Assembly (NCBI GenBank): GCA_951799445.1 | Contig: OX637296.1 | Span: 21,762,001 to 21,826,000 of the forward strand | DNA length: 64,000 nt | Direction of reading: 5' to 3' | Source of the DNA: Pseudisothecium myosuroides | Taxonomy: Eukaryota > Streptophyta > Bryopsida > Hypnales > Lembophyllaceae | Shown here: positions 47,877 to 60,217 of the stretch, piece after piece | Layout of the letters: the number at the start of each line of letters is the position of its first letter | How positions within the stretch are numbered: position 1 is the stretch's first letter | The notes under the pieces: generated by a model | The model's input: the letters and a program-made list of their open reading frames with translations, nothing else | The model's database searches: none | What the model was told of the DNA's origin: nothing | Made by a program: the position numbers and the translations under genes

Positions 47877-48464
47877 ATGAATAATGAATCAATATTTTGT
47901 AATTTCATCCATTTTTTCTATAAATGTTATGTATTTACCTTTTTAATTCTTCTAAGTGTTATTTTTTATAAGTGTTACAAATCATCGGCATCACCCTCTA
48001 TAAGTGTTATGTGTTACTAGTGTCTAAGTGTTAACTAAAAGTATGCTCCCAACCCCTAACACTTATTGAGGTCTGACTGTAGTTAATTGTAAAATCATGC
48101 GAAAGCTCCGGATTGTGTGGTTTTAATGCTTGTTCCACAGTATTTGAATTGTAGTGCAATTGTAGTTTTATTGGATTGAGAAGAAGGTATGGTGTAGTCA
48201 CTTGTTTGATTTTTGTTTCTTTTAGAACAAGTAAAGAATAAGGCATGGTAGCATGCAATCATTGCTTCAATTTAGTATACATATTTATACAAATCGAGCA
48301 TTCAAATAATGCCAACCCTAGCATTTGGTTCCATGTTAAATGCTTGTATAGTAGAACCTCCGTTAGTGCATAGTGTTGGGAGAGGTTTTATCCACTATTT
48401 TCTAGATTAAATACTTGAAATTGGCCCCACCCATGAACCTCTCTTATTGCATATTATGCATTAA

Positions 48465-49311
48465 CTCGTGAAGTCCCAAAGCCATTTTTCTATCAAAAAC
48501 CACTTAAAATTGCCATTTTTGTTACATTCACCCATGAAAGCAAAAAAAATGGTGTTTTTAGAATCTAACCTTAGGATCTTGTACTTTACTTATCTGAGAT
48601 CATATGGTAAAAATTTCATCAAATTTGACCGTACGGATTGGAAGATATTAGCATTCAAAGTTCGACAAAAAGTTTTTTTTCAAGAACATGCTTAGATTGC
48701 CCGAAAGATTGTTCATAATTTTTTCTTCACTAGTCCAAATAGAATGAATCAATGTTTCACATGTAGACAAAAATATAATATTTTAGGAAGAAAAAATTTT
48801 AATTTTTTTTTTTACTTTTTGTGAATTTTTTTAGGTTGCCCGCCAACCTCCGTTTTCAGCTTTTTGTGCCATAACTTTAGCTTCCGGGCACCGATTGAAA
48901 TAAAAATTATATTCCCAAGAAACTTATGTATTTTTCTAGCTTCACAAAAAGTTTTAGAAGATTATGATGAATATTGAGACCGTATGAGCCTACCCAAAGT
49001 CGCATTTTGGCCCCCGTAGGACCAATGTACTATAAGAAACCCCCGTTTTAGGTGACAAACCCTAATTTTTTATAACAAATTTTAGGTGATGTTAATGTTA
49101 ACAACCCAAAATTTTTATGTCAACAAAAATGTCCAACATAACATCAATGTGACATAAAAACATTGGATTGTCAATATTGATGTTACGTTGTACATTTTTG
49201 TTGACATAAAAATTTTGGATTGTTAACATTAACATCACGTAAAATCCGTCATAAAAAATTAGGGCTCGTCACCTAAAACAGGGGGTTCTTATAGTGATGG
49301 AACTTTAGGGA
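48465..49311 (+). mobile_element. TTAA-flanked element carrying a nested CACTA-type MITE
   Basis: TTAA at 48461-48464 and 49312-49315. The left end (CTCGTGAAGTCCC) is diverged. The right end reads GTAGGACCAATG, then the MITE, then ATGGAACTTTAGGGA. Its interior matches 61248-62293 in inverse orientation (GATGAATATTGAGACCGTAT). It is older than its nested guest. Confidence 0.75.
49028..49296. mobile_element. CACTA-type palindromic MITE, 269 bp
   Basis: Arms begin ACTATAAGAAACCCCCG and, on the minus strand, CACTATAAGAACCCCCTG, and remain complementary for about 120 bp. An ATG duplication flanks it (49025-49027 and 49297-49299). It interrupts the right end of the TTAA element. It is of the same family as 10242-10460, and better preserved. 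Confidence 0.88.
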
Positions 49312-49418
49312 TTAAGAGAGTTTATTGTAGTATTAATGCATATGTAGCATGGATTCAACACCATGAGTAAGTTTTCTAATCCATCCCAAAAATTGTAACA
49401 GCCACTTAGTTCTTTTAA

Positions 49419-50409
49419 CCCCTAAAAGCCTAAGGCCTTTTGGGGTTCAAAAACATCATTGCTTTTGAAGTGTTGTAGATCTAAATGTCACTAAGTTACA
49501 GAGATCTCGACCATACAATCTTGTAATGTACGTGTTGTAGATGACGTGAATCAAATTTGGAATCATTTGGCCTCATAGATTGCAAAATTATAATGCTTTA
49601 TTGTTGAAAAAGGATGTTGAATTTTTTTATTTTTTTATTTTCTTGAAACTTATAGATGTTGAAAGTTTCCTAGCAAGACATTTGGAGGAGATATTTGATT
49701 TCAAAACAGCTACTCAAATGAAAAAACTTTAAATTATAGTCATTCAAAACCAACATACAAACACATTGGTGAAAGTAAATATCATTCAATTGACTCATTG
49801 TGTTTGCAAAATGACTTTGAAATGTCAAAAAATAACAAGAAAAATTGCAACACACACATCTAAGGTTGAGCTTCCTTCTACTAAAATGCTTCTCAATCAT
49901 TCATAACTACTTGGATTGATATGAAATTTTAGCCACACAAACTAGACTAGTATGCACAACCTTTCTTAAAAACAATATTGAAAATGGACGCTGTATGAAG
50001 AAGAAAAAGGTGCTAAAGTTCATTGTAATTCAAAAATGTCGGGATTTTGAACTTTGAATTGCTCCTTAATATTCAGAACAACTTATATTGACATGAAAAT
50101 CTTACCACAATAACTAGACTTCAAGGGGAACATAACCCAACAAATTTTATTGAAAATAAATATTGGATGAAGGAGATACAAGCCCTTGAAGTTGCAACCA
50201 TCAAATGCAGTTTGGTGAATTCAAATTGAATCTGTGAGCTTCAATTGGCTTCCAAGAAATCAGCACATCTTGGATTGATCTAAAAATCTTACCACACAAA
50301 CTAGAATAAAGAACGCAAAGTTTCTAACAAGTTTGATTGAATTTGGACATCGGATGCAAAAATTACAACACTTTGAATTGGACTCAAACTATGTGTGGTC
50401 CCTAGGGGG
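49419..50409 (+). mobile_element. TTAA-type element, 991 bp, right flank decayed
   Basis: TTAA (49415-49418) then CCCCTAAAAGCC at the left; GGTCCCTAGGGGG at the right, where the expected TTAA reads TATT. The interior carries the same ~150-bp repeated block as 59238-60213 (ACTAGACTAGTATGCACAAC, CCTTCTACTAAAATGCTTCTC). It thus links the CCCCTAAAGG ends with the interior of the CCCTTCATCG subfamily. Confidence 0.75.
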
Positions 50410-52800
50410 TATTTAGGGCGTTTAGCTTGAAATGCTTAAGAGGATGTTTTGTGTCCTTTGGATGATTTCAAATATATATATAGCTGCAAAATGGGAGTAT
50501 ATAAAGACATGAAGTTTTCATCCGTATGAAGTTAAAGTTCAAAAATAAGTTACAGAGTATAACGTAGAAGGTACTAATTCTGTACATGCTTCAAGAATTG
50601 CCCCTATAATTAGACTATGAAATGTTACTATAAGAATGAAAATTTGTCTAGTGATGAATTGATACTAATTTGGGATTATTGTTGTACAATCTTATTAGTG
50701 GTTGGAGAATGAGTTTGATTTGGAAGTACACAAAATTTCAATGTAAATAATGTGGAGTTATGAGTGGTGGAATACTTTGTGCCATCCTAGGCAATTACAT
50801 GTACCATGTTGTTCTAATTTAAGGTTTGCATGTCTTCATTTGGAGAAGCCATTTGCACCATTGATGGACAACTTTTTGACATTTAATGGTAGTATCTATG
50901 GCCTTGAATGGCATCCTATTGCTATGAGCTTTAAGAAATCATATCTAATTCAATTTAGGTCTAAAATTTACAAATCAAATTGTAATGGATGTGTCTCCCT
51001 CTCTTCTTTCCCTGAAAGATTTGTTAGAAAATGATTTGATCAACATAGAAGAGATTCTAAACCAATATGCTCTTAAATGAACAATTTATACCCCTCCTAT
51101 CTTAAGCTTGTCCATTAATCTTAGAATGCCCTAGGGATCAAAATCAAAGCCTATTAGAGGATGTAAAACAATAAAATTTTCATCTTTTTTTTGGTGATGG
51201 TCAACTTGCTTTGTCTTGTGGTCATACTTTAATATAATCAACTTTTAGCTCCTTGCTCTAAATCTATTTTTTACCAATGAAAGTTATCATTTTTGAATTT
51301 GACTCCAACTATTGAATTGAAATTAATCAAGTCTAGTTTCTATTTTAATTTGAAAACTTCTAAAATTAAATATTTTTATTGCAATTTGAATTTGGGGCCA
51401 ATTACCATAGTATACTAATTTTCTATCTCTGGAATTACACAAGATTTTTATTACACCAAGATATTCTTCACTACCATACACACCCATGGTGAAATTTTCA
51501 GATTTTTTTAGATAACTTTATACTTGATATGAATTTTCTTTACTAAATTCCAAAACTTCATGGTTATTTCACAAAAAATCTAAAAAATTTCATAACTAAT
51601 AGAAGACATGTGATTTCATTTTTGAAAAATAAAAATAAAAATTTCACTCATAGGCTCCATCCTCCAAGGTTAAACTATCCTAAGCAATTCTTGTAGCACT
51701 TTGCAAAATTTTAATCTGTATTGGAAGGTACTTGTATGTTGAAATTGAAAAAACTCCTAGAAACCACTTCCTCATCTTTTCCTACCTGCATGCTCAAAAA
51801 TTTGACAACCAAACAAATTATGAGCAATTGCACATTAGAAGGCATGGATTAAGAAGGTCAAACAGTGTTGTTCAAGAACAAATCCCATCTAATGGACAAC
51901 CAAGATCGTCTAAAGGAGTTCATCATTAAAAAAATTGCTAAATAAAAATTCACATTGGACGATCAAGGCAAACACCTTGCACCAACCAATGGTAATACTT
52001 GCTAGACACCTTGCACCAATGGCATCCAAGGTAGACACCAAGAAGACAAAAGCCCAACCGTCCACCTTGGAACCAATAGCATCCAAGTCAAACATTAAGG
52101 AAGTAGATGGCCCACTGTCCATCCACAAAGTCACCCAAAGCCTCCACCAATGGCAACACTCAACCAACAAAATTGACTAATGGAGACCTAGGTGGAAACC
52201 AATTATCCTAGGTTAAATTGACAAATCTCAATGTCAAACCATCCAAGGATATCAAACCCATCTGTCTCACCATCTTTTTGTCCAAACATCCTAGATGTGG
52301 GTGCATATTACCCTTGTGTGCAAATGTCAAAAAATGGTTGCTTAGGTGTTGGAATTAATCACTTCAAGTGATGTACAAAATGTACTAATAGAAAAAAAGA
52401 ATCAAACCCTACACTTTGAAAGATAGAATTGTGTTTTCCAAGTTATTATAATTGATTGTTAGTGTCAAAAGGGAACTTCATATTTTGAGAGTGGGCACTT
52501 AAAAAGTTGTGCACCATGCATTGCACAGGGAAATAAGAAACTACGCACCCAAAATTACATGCGCACCTTGTGTCCCACATGTCCCATGTCCCACATACGA
52601 TATACAGTACGATATACAGTACCTACCATGTATGAAAAGCTTTGGATCTGTCCCGTCATGTATAAGTTTATAATTTGTAATGCAACTGTCGCGTGCAGCT
52701 GCAGTTCAGATCCGGTAAGCATTTTTTTTCATGAGGCCGGATCTGCTAATGTTTCCGAAATAGGACAGGGGACATGTGCGCAACTTGACACTACGCGCAC
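50410..52800. other. Intergenic DNA, no gene supported
   Basis: AT-rich to about 51.9 kb. 51930-52150 holds loosely repeated CACCTTGCACCAATGG / GCATCCAAGG words that create frames on both strands. A short duplication ACGATATACAGT occurs twice near 52597. The 94-codon frame at 50750-51034 has no recognisable family. Confidence 0.5.
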
Positions 52801-52804
52801 CAGA

Positions 52805-55800
52805 CTAAAACACCAATACGAAAATATTGCCAAGAGACTTACCCTTTTGCAAGTTAGACTTCGGTAAGGTCTTCTGATTTGCGTTAGCACTGGAATTCGC
52901 ACCAGCAATATAACCCCAGGAGCCAAGCAGCGACCGTGCTGCGTTGTTGATGTGCTTGAACCTGTCAGGACCCAATTGAATTCCTCCATACCATCGAGAC
53001 ACAACTACGACCTGGAGCAACATATGGTTTTCATTAGGAAAAGGGACAAGTCAATTCTGTTTGCAATAGAAAGTCATAAAATCTCCTGATCCGCACCCTA
53101 AAGTACTAGAATCCAAAGGCAGCAGAATTAATCTTCAATTACAGCTCAAGGAGTAGAAAGGGGGAATGAACAACGAAGTGAAGGATATATACTACGGTAG
53201 AGGATACTCTTTGCGTCACTTTAAACATTTAAACCAATATGTCGTAGTTTCAATATTGGGACCAGAAAAAGTTGTAGAAAGATCTTTGGGAAGAGCCAAA
53301 TCTGTTTGAGATCTTATTATTAGAACTACAAATTTATTTCTTATGCAACTTCGAAGTGGGAGGCTGCAGACCACTCTAAATGACAGTGAACAGGCCGGAG
53401 ACATTTAGCCAAGTCATGCTTACACCACTTGCCAATCAAGTGTATGAAAAGACGAAATCCTGTTGGTAAAAGGTTCAGTAAAGGAGACAGAGTCAGGTGC
53501 CCAACAATATTTGCAATATTGACCTTACGGTCTAAATTACTACTCGAGAATGTCATGATTGGTCTACATAGGCTTTCTAAACTGACACAAAGTACAGCTG
53601 CTTGTAAAGGCTTACCACATCAAGTGCATCCACAATCTGAAGCAAATGGAGCAGACGCCCACCAGCGGCAGTTTCCCCATCATCGTCATGATCTTGTAAT
53701 ACCTGCAGGTAATCCACAAGAGAGCCAAGAGTATTGACAGTCAATGACTAAAACACATAATCTCGCTTCAAACTCCACCACTGATGCAACAAACAGCCTG
53801 AAAAAAGTATGAAAGAATGCGAAGAAAATTACTGATCAGAGGGGTATGATTATTACAGTATTCTTTATTGGCATAGAAATTCGGTAAGCCATGATGTTAT
53901 GAGTTGCTGCAGCAATTTTCCGGTTCCTAAGTAAAGCATCCATAACTACTTCTACATCGTCTGCATTCTTCACTGGTGCAAGATGCGCTTGAAACGTGCC
54001 TGATTAAGGAAGTGGGTCAGGTCAGGACATGAAGGCAGCACACACATTTTCCTTCCATGCTTCCGATAAATAAATAAGTAAAAAGAAGAAAATTTGGACT
54101 CTAATCAGAAAACAAAGAGGGTCTAGAAGTGACTATGGAACTGACTTCTTTTCTCAGTGAAGGGCTCTCCATGGACTATGCCGATAATCTTATCCAGCTC
54201 TTCTAATCCCTTCTCATCGAGGGTTCTCTCTGAGCTTTGCAAACTTGTGTCCAGCACTACCTCCTCCTCTGGCCTGCAGACACGAGTAGACCTCAGTCTC
54301 ATGCTTGCGAGCTGAGGAGAAGAAGATCAACTATTTCTTAATAAACTAAGATGAGCTTCTACTTCTGCACACCAAGCCATAACATAAAGAAGAGATCAGC
54401 GCATGGCGTACTTATGAGAGTCTATTGACGCTGTAGAAGCACCTTTTTGATCTGCATGTCCCAATAAAAACTTGTTAGGGGTTTCCTCGTGCATTATCTT
54501 CATCATTATCCCAGCTCCTGCTTGGCACGCTCTCCTCTATCAGTCAAAGGAAATGACGGAAAAGGATCTAGAATAATTCCCATGTACTGATAACTGGCTC
54601 TCGTAAAGTTAACAAATGGGTTAATCCCCAAGTATAGATCAGTGTGGTAAGGGGTGCAAAATATGTGACGAACATCATTCTGCTCCTTTCAAGAAGCTTG
54701 AACCAAACTCATTTGTATTGACAAATGGACTCTTGATGAAGTTGAGACAAAATGAGGATCATCTGAGGGTACAATTGCGTATCCAAAAGAACAGGAGGGG
54801 ATCTAGTAATGTTCATTAAGAATTCATAAGAGAATAAGCACAATTATTCATTATTCTTGCTCCACTCTACGGTCCAGATTTAGAACACACCACTTCCCCT
54901 TCCAAAACTCACAAATAATTGTCAAAGTGTTAAAAACTTTTGATTCAAAGTGCACTGTCCACCATTTGTATTTTTTCAATCCATGAAAATCCAAATAAAT
55001 TGTTTTTGATACACCCCAAATATCCGCAGCCCTGAAGTGAGCAGTTTATTCACACGTTACCTTAGTATGGAACCACAGCTTTGACCAAAATGTGGAAACG
55101 CTAGTACCTGTAAGTTCAACCGGGGGAGGAGCATGCTCCCGCATCCAACTCCTGGCTTCGTCCCACAACCAATCCTGTTCCTGTTAAAAGAGTTGATTGA
55201 GCACGAAGCTGAAGAGCATTCTCGTGAGAAGACCGGAACTGACTCCATAATTTCACCGTGATCAATAAGCGGAATGCATATAAAAGCAGGGGTTCCATTA
55301 AAATTGGACTGTTTTGAGACCTTTTAGAAAACTCCATAGAGAGAATCTCGCTATGATCACTATAATCATAAGGAGAACTCCCGATGGAAAAGATTCTCAT
55401 TACAATGTTGTCTAAAAGTTCTCGAAGCAATCTAATTATCCGCATACCATGTTTAAATATTACTAATTTGCCTGTGAAATCAGGAAATGAGGTAGAACCT
55501 TCAGCCATTCCACCCATCTGAAAACCACCACTTCTCCAACAGTTTCCTCGTACAAGCTTCTGAACATTTCCACCACTCGTCGCAGAGAATTCTCAGAGAG
55601 CCACGGAGCATGTAGCTCCGCCACAGGACACGAAGCAGAAGGATAAGACTCTGGTAAGTGGACTCCCAGTCTCAATTGCAATTCCCCGTTAATGCTCCCA
55701 TCGGCTGGATATACCTGAACCTGTATAAAATCCATTCATCCCTCCGTTGAGAACGGATGAGCTCCTTTCAAGCAAATTTCACTTACAAACATGACCGAGT

Positions 55801-56521
55801 GCGATATAACATTCTTGAGCAGCTGCCTTTTACACGCTAGCCAAGAAAATCTAGATTTTTCTTAGCAGCAGCGGCACTCATAGAAAAGAAATCAAGCAAG
55901 TCACTAAGCAACATGCATGCTCCATACCAATAATGTCAAGCTTTTCAGTCCTTTTTTTCTGTCTGCAGTGGAGAAAAGGTTGAGTTCGCACAACTTCTTT
56001 TAAAATGTTATGAAGCGAGGTTGCATATTTTTATCATAGGTAGACAAGTTGAGGCTCAGCACAAGTGAAGTGTAGGGATGATCTTTGAATACCGTATGCA
56101 AGAGTAAACACTATAAAAGTGCAGAAGTAAGCAAAGCAAAGTTCAATTGATAGAGATTTCCTAAGTCTGTGCCCTAATCTGATGCCCTTGACTTATACAT
56201 TCAGCAACAATTATCTACTTATACATTGTCTAGATTTATTACACACATTATCTAGGTTTATTAGGGCACACTCTTGGTTAGGATATTGATTTCAGCTTCA
56301 TCCAACCTTAGACCAGATCCACGCAAACAGCTTGACAAAACAAGGGAGTGCGACAATTGGTTAATGGTAAAGAAGAAACCCTAACTGCGTTACTGCCACA
56401 TTTACGCTTCGCAGTGCTAGAAACATACCTCACAAAATTGGTTCGTGGAGGAAATCCGGCAATCCTCTTCCCCATATATTGATCTTAGGACTTCCAGTTC
56501 CTCAGCTTGGGCGATTCTATT
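52805..56521 (-). CDS. IMPACT/YIH1 family protein with N-terminal RWD domain (5' exon missing)
   Basis: Eight exons join in phase to 352 residues: 56429-56521, 55499-55720, 55108-55180, 54412-54517, 54146-54273, 53857-53999, 53616-53702, 52805-53011. No ATG precedes the first in its exon, so a short 5' exon between about 56.55 and 56.95 kb is missing from the model. IMPACT proteins bind GCN1 and restrain GCN2, which phosphorylates eIF2alpha in amino-acid starvation. The RWD domain, the GCN1-binding module, spans about residues 1-110 (EELEVLRSIYGEED, LPESYPS, VEWLKEQDWLWDEA). The Impact domain is highly conserved (GEPFTEKRSTFQAHLAPV, ATHNIMAYRI, QDHDDDGETAAGGRL, SRWYGGIQLGPDRFKHI). The length suits the family (human about 320). 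The last exon may instead splice at AAAAGG|GTAAGT near 52848, changing the C-terminal ~14 residues. Confidence 0.9.
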
Positions 56522-57039
56522 CTCTACACAATAAAAAGTTTCAGAAGATTATGAACTGAGGACATGACGATTTACTAGGTCACAACAAATGGAATGCAAC
56601 TCACAGCTATTCGCACTTAATCAGAAATTGGCTTCAGCTGCTCCACATTGACATATTGCATTTGATCGCCAGCTCGTTCTGCTCACATCGCAGCACTCGA
56701 TAGAAAAGAATTCGCAATAAGAATGAAAAAAGAAAATTCTTAAAAAGAACAAAAGGCAGAGGAGATATGCAGCTCGCCTTCAACTTCCATGTTGAAAAAT
56801 GCCGAGGAAGCTTAGAGAATAAAACTTTGAAGTAGCCTAGATCCAATGCTCGCTACCTTACGATTCAAAAACCAGCACCTGCACCTCGTTCAGAAATCCA
56901 TTCAATTCGGAAGCAGAAGACCGCGCAAAGTCGAGTCCCGCTCACCGCAAACAGCAATCAAAAGAAAACGAAAGAACGTGAAAGGAGTTCTCCTTATTAT
57001 CACATTTGTATGCAATAATTTATTACAGAACCAGTAGAA

Positions 57040-59233
57040 GAGTTTGATAGTGAGAGTAGTAAGGATTTATTTTATCAAAGTCACTATATTTTAGATTAGT
57101 GCCGGTCGGAATGTTATTGTGTTGTATTGATGTTCATAAATTTTGACTTTGTAGTTTGTAGTGACATTAGTTATATTGGAGATATGCAAGTACAAAATTT
57201 GTGCCCTTGGTAATAAGATAAAGTCATGCAATTAGATAATAAAAGGAATTTTTTGAAATAGACGCATTTGATTATTAGGAAATGGAGGATGTGATATTGA
57301 AGAAAAGATGATATTAAAGACGTACTAGAATTAAACAACTAACAATTGGCACCTAATGAAAGCATTTTGATAGATTTACATTTTTTAACCCCTAAACGAC
57401 TATATGGATCAAAGTGCCTATATTTCAAATTGTATTAGCCAAATATAAGTAATCTTGAATGTTCATATAAGTTGACATCAATGGTTTTGGAAAGTAGATA
57501 ACCATGTCATGGTAGGGCATGGTTGCTTCAACAAAAAGCCTAAAGATAAAAGAGTAATTTATAATAACTCGACATGCCCCAAATGCAATCAAAGTTGCCC
57601 TTTGGCACAGGCAAACTCAAAATACTTTGGTTGAAATCCCTTCTCACTCACAAGACAACATTTTCTATGATGTGGTTGCAAAATTCTTGGAGGGGGGTAT
57701 TTCATATTCCTTTGCAATACCAAAAAATAAGTAAAAATAAAAAATAAAAATCTTTAAATACTCTATTGTAGAAAATTTTGGGTTTGAATAACATTTTTTC
57801 CTTGGGATAGCTCATTTGACAATTTTAATAAATTGTAATGACTATAATCTTAAAGATTGTATCTTTAGATCTCGATGAAACTCTATGAAGTCATGTGCAA
57901 TTGTATCTTCTTCAAGATCCTTGACTACTTATAAAGTTAAAAACAAAATTGAATTTGGAGGTTATTTTTGGATTGTGGATGGCAAAAAAGGCACAAGTAT
58001 ATATGGATGAAGAATTTGCATCAAGCTACTACCTCGAGGCTACTACAATATGATATGACTATAAAACATATTTTTCATGGTTGAAATAAACATCTAATTG
58101 TAGATTATATCATTAGAATAAATAAATTTGTTACTAGACCCTGAAAAAAATTGAAAAAAAAATTCAATGCACTTTAGCCTGTATTTTTTGAAATAATGTG
58201 AACAAATTAAGAATTCTCAAAGTTTAGACTATAATTGTATTTTAAATTGATTCTAATGTTCAAATTGTTTGATTTCTATTATTAATATCTAACTTTCAAT
58301 TGATATTTTCTAAGGATCCTTTTATAGTAAGGATTGCAATTGTTTTTTTTAATTTAATAGGGAAAACAATTTAGTCATGTGTTTATGTTTCTGAAGATTA
58401 GATAACCAATTCAAACTCAAAGGCTCAACTCGTACAATATTGTACTTAAGTAAGTGTTCTTAATACTTGCAATTGTAGCGATTGATATCAAACACTTTGG
58501 TTGATAAGAACGACCACAAGAGTTGGCCACATAATATCATATTGTCTTCTTCTACTTGGCAAATTGAGAAATTCTATGTTCATTGAGCATGCCAAGCAAC
58601 TGTTTATTTGTACATACCATTAGGTTCCATAGTATAAATTTGTCTATTCTTTTGCGGTAGTAATGGCTTCCAATTTCCAATGACAAAAAAATTTATACTA
58701 ATGTTTATAGATAATATTTATGTAAAAAAATACTTGGGTAAAAAATTCACCACATATTATCAATGGAAAATTCATTTAATTACATCAATATATACAAAAA
58801 TTTACATGTAGGAAAGTCACCTCATCCTCCAATAAATAAGCCATTTATATTTATGTATATAAAATGTATAAACATAATGTAGTAAGACCTTATTCATTTC
58901 ACATATCCAAGTTTTTTCCACAAAAATCAACCTGAATTGCCTCCTTTTAAATTACTTTTCAACTTTGAATATAAATATATTGACTGAATAAATTATTCTT
59001 TTTGAATCATATTTTGACTACTGTAAGGTTAATTGAGAAGTTCAATTCTAGATACCAAATCAAATTGGTTGTTTGCATATTTTTAAAAATAAAAGTGTTT
59101 GTAAGCTATAGTGTACCAATTCTTTTTTCACTATGCATTGATTTTTATCAAAGTTCAAAACTCTGAAAATTCATCTTGATTTGCGGAAATTAATTTTGGA
59201 TAAGACCATAAATTTATTGCACAAGCTATGCAC
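57040..59233. other. AT-rich intergenic DNA
   Basis: No gene seen. TTAA followed by CCCCTAAACGAC at 57385-57400 looks like a lone left end of a TTAA-type element, but no matching right end was found before 59.2 kb. Confidence 0.5.
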
Positions 59234-59237
59234 TTAA

Positions 59238-60213
59238 CCCTTCATCGCCGAAGGTCCAAACATGCTTAAAAGCAACCTGCCTTTGCAAGTGTTAAAAGTC
59301 TAAATTTCAGTAAGGTATGAAAATCTCAACCGTACAATCTTGTTGTGTGCATGTTGTAGATGGTGTGGAACAAATTTGGGGTCATTTGACCGTATAGATT
59401 GAAAGATTATAATGTTTTAGTGTTGGAAAAAGGTGCTGAAATTTTCTGAAAAACACATTTGGAGGTGAATTTCGATTTCTAAACCTACTCAAATGAAAAA
59501 ACATCAAACTACCAAGTGATTCAAAAACAGAATGTAAACTCTTTGGTGAAAAAAAATATCATTTAAATGACTCATTGTGTTTGCAAAATGGATTTGAAAT
59601 GTTAAAAAACAGTGAAAAAAGTAGCAAAAAATCACATCTATAGCTGAACCTCCTTCTACTAAAATGCTTCTCAGTCACTCATAACTTCTTGGATCAATAT
59701 GAATTTTTAACCACAAAAACTAGACTAGTATGCGCAACTTTGACAACAAAAATTATTGAAAACAGACCATGTATGAAGAAATTACAACCGCCGAAGTTCA
59801 CTATAGTACAAAAATGTCTGGATTTTGAACTTCGAATTGCTCTCAAACATTCAAAATAGCTTGGATTGACATGAAAATTTTACTTCAATAACTAGACCTT
59901 AAGGGGAACAAAACCCAACAAATTTTATTGAAAATGAACTTTTGATGATAAAGATACAAGCCCCCAAAGTTGCAGCCATGACAATGCAGTGTGCTGAACT
60001 CAAATTGAACCTGTGAACTTCGAATGGCTTTCACAAACTCAATCCGTCTTGGATTGATCTGAAAATTTTACGTACCACACAAACTAGACTAGTATGCGCA
60101 ACTTTTACAACAAGTTTTATTCAATTTGGACATCAGATGCAAAAGTTAGAGCACTTCAAATTGGACTATTACAGTGTGTGAGGACACTTTTCGTCCCCTT
60201 CGGCGATGAAGGG
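59238..60213 (-). mobile_element. TTAA-flanked (piggyBac-like) element, 976 bp, inverse copy of the 28-kb element
   Basis: Ends CCCTTCATCGCCGAAGG and CCTTCGGCGATGAAGGG are intact, with perfect TTAA on both sides (59234-59237 and 60214-60217). Read on the minus strand it follows the element at 28055-29027 over its whole length with scattered substitutions. The better-kept ends suggest the younger of the two or a less mutated copy. It has no coding capacity. Confidence 0.85.
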
Positions 60214-60217
60214 TTAA

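Larger units (their letters stand above)
46254..48079 (+). mobile_element. Pogo/Tigger-like element interrupted by a TTAA element
   Basis: Ends are inverted repeats: CAGTCAGACCTCGATAAGTG at the left and CACTTATTGAGGTCTGACTG at the right. Flanking TA dinucleotides are the target duplication of Tc1/mariner-pogo elements. CTCGATAAGTGTTA-like words recur inside both ends. After removing the nested 932-bp insert about 890 bp remain, too short for a whole transposase. The surviving frame at 47574-47876 encodes a pogo-like C terminus. The element is therefore a defective, internally deleted copy. Confidence 0.88.
48349..49327 (+). mobile_element. Emigrant-like pogo MITE (about 130 bp) split by a TTAA element
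   Basis: The left end TAGTAGAACCTCCGTTAGTG followed by CATAGTGTTGGGAG resembles the Emigrant/Lemi pogo MITEs of flowering plants. The right end, after the insert, is GAGAGTTTATTG. TA flanks both sides (48347-48348 and 49328-49329). Removing the TTAA element restores a short element with matching inverted ends (TTAGTGCATAGTG and TTAATGCATAATATG). Confidence 0.65.
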
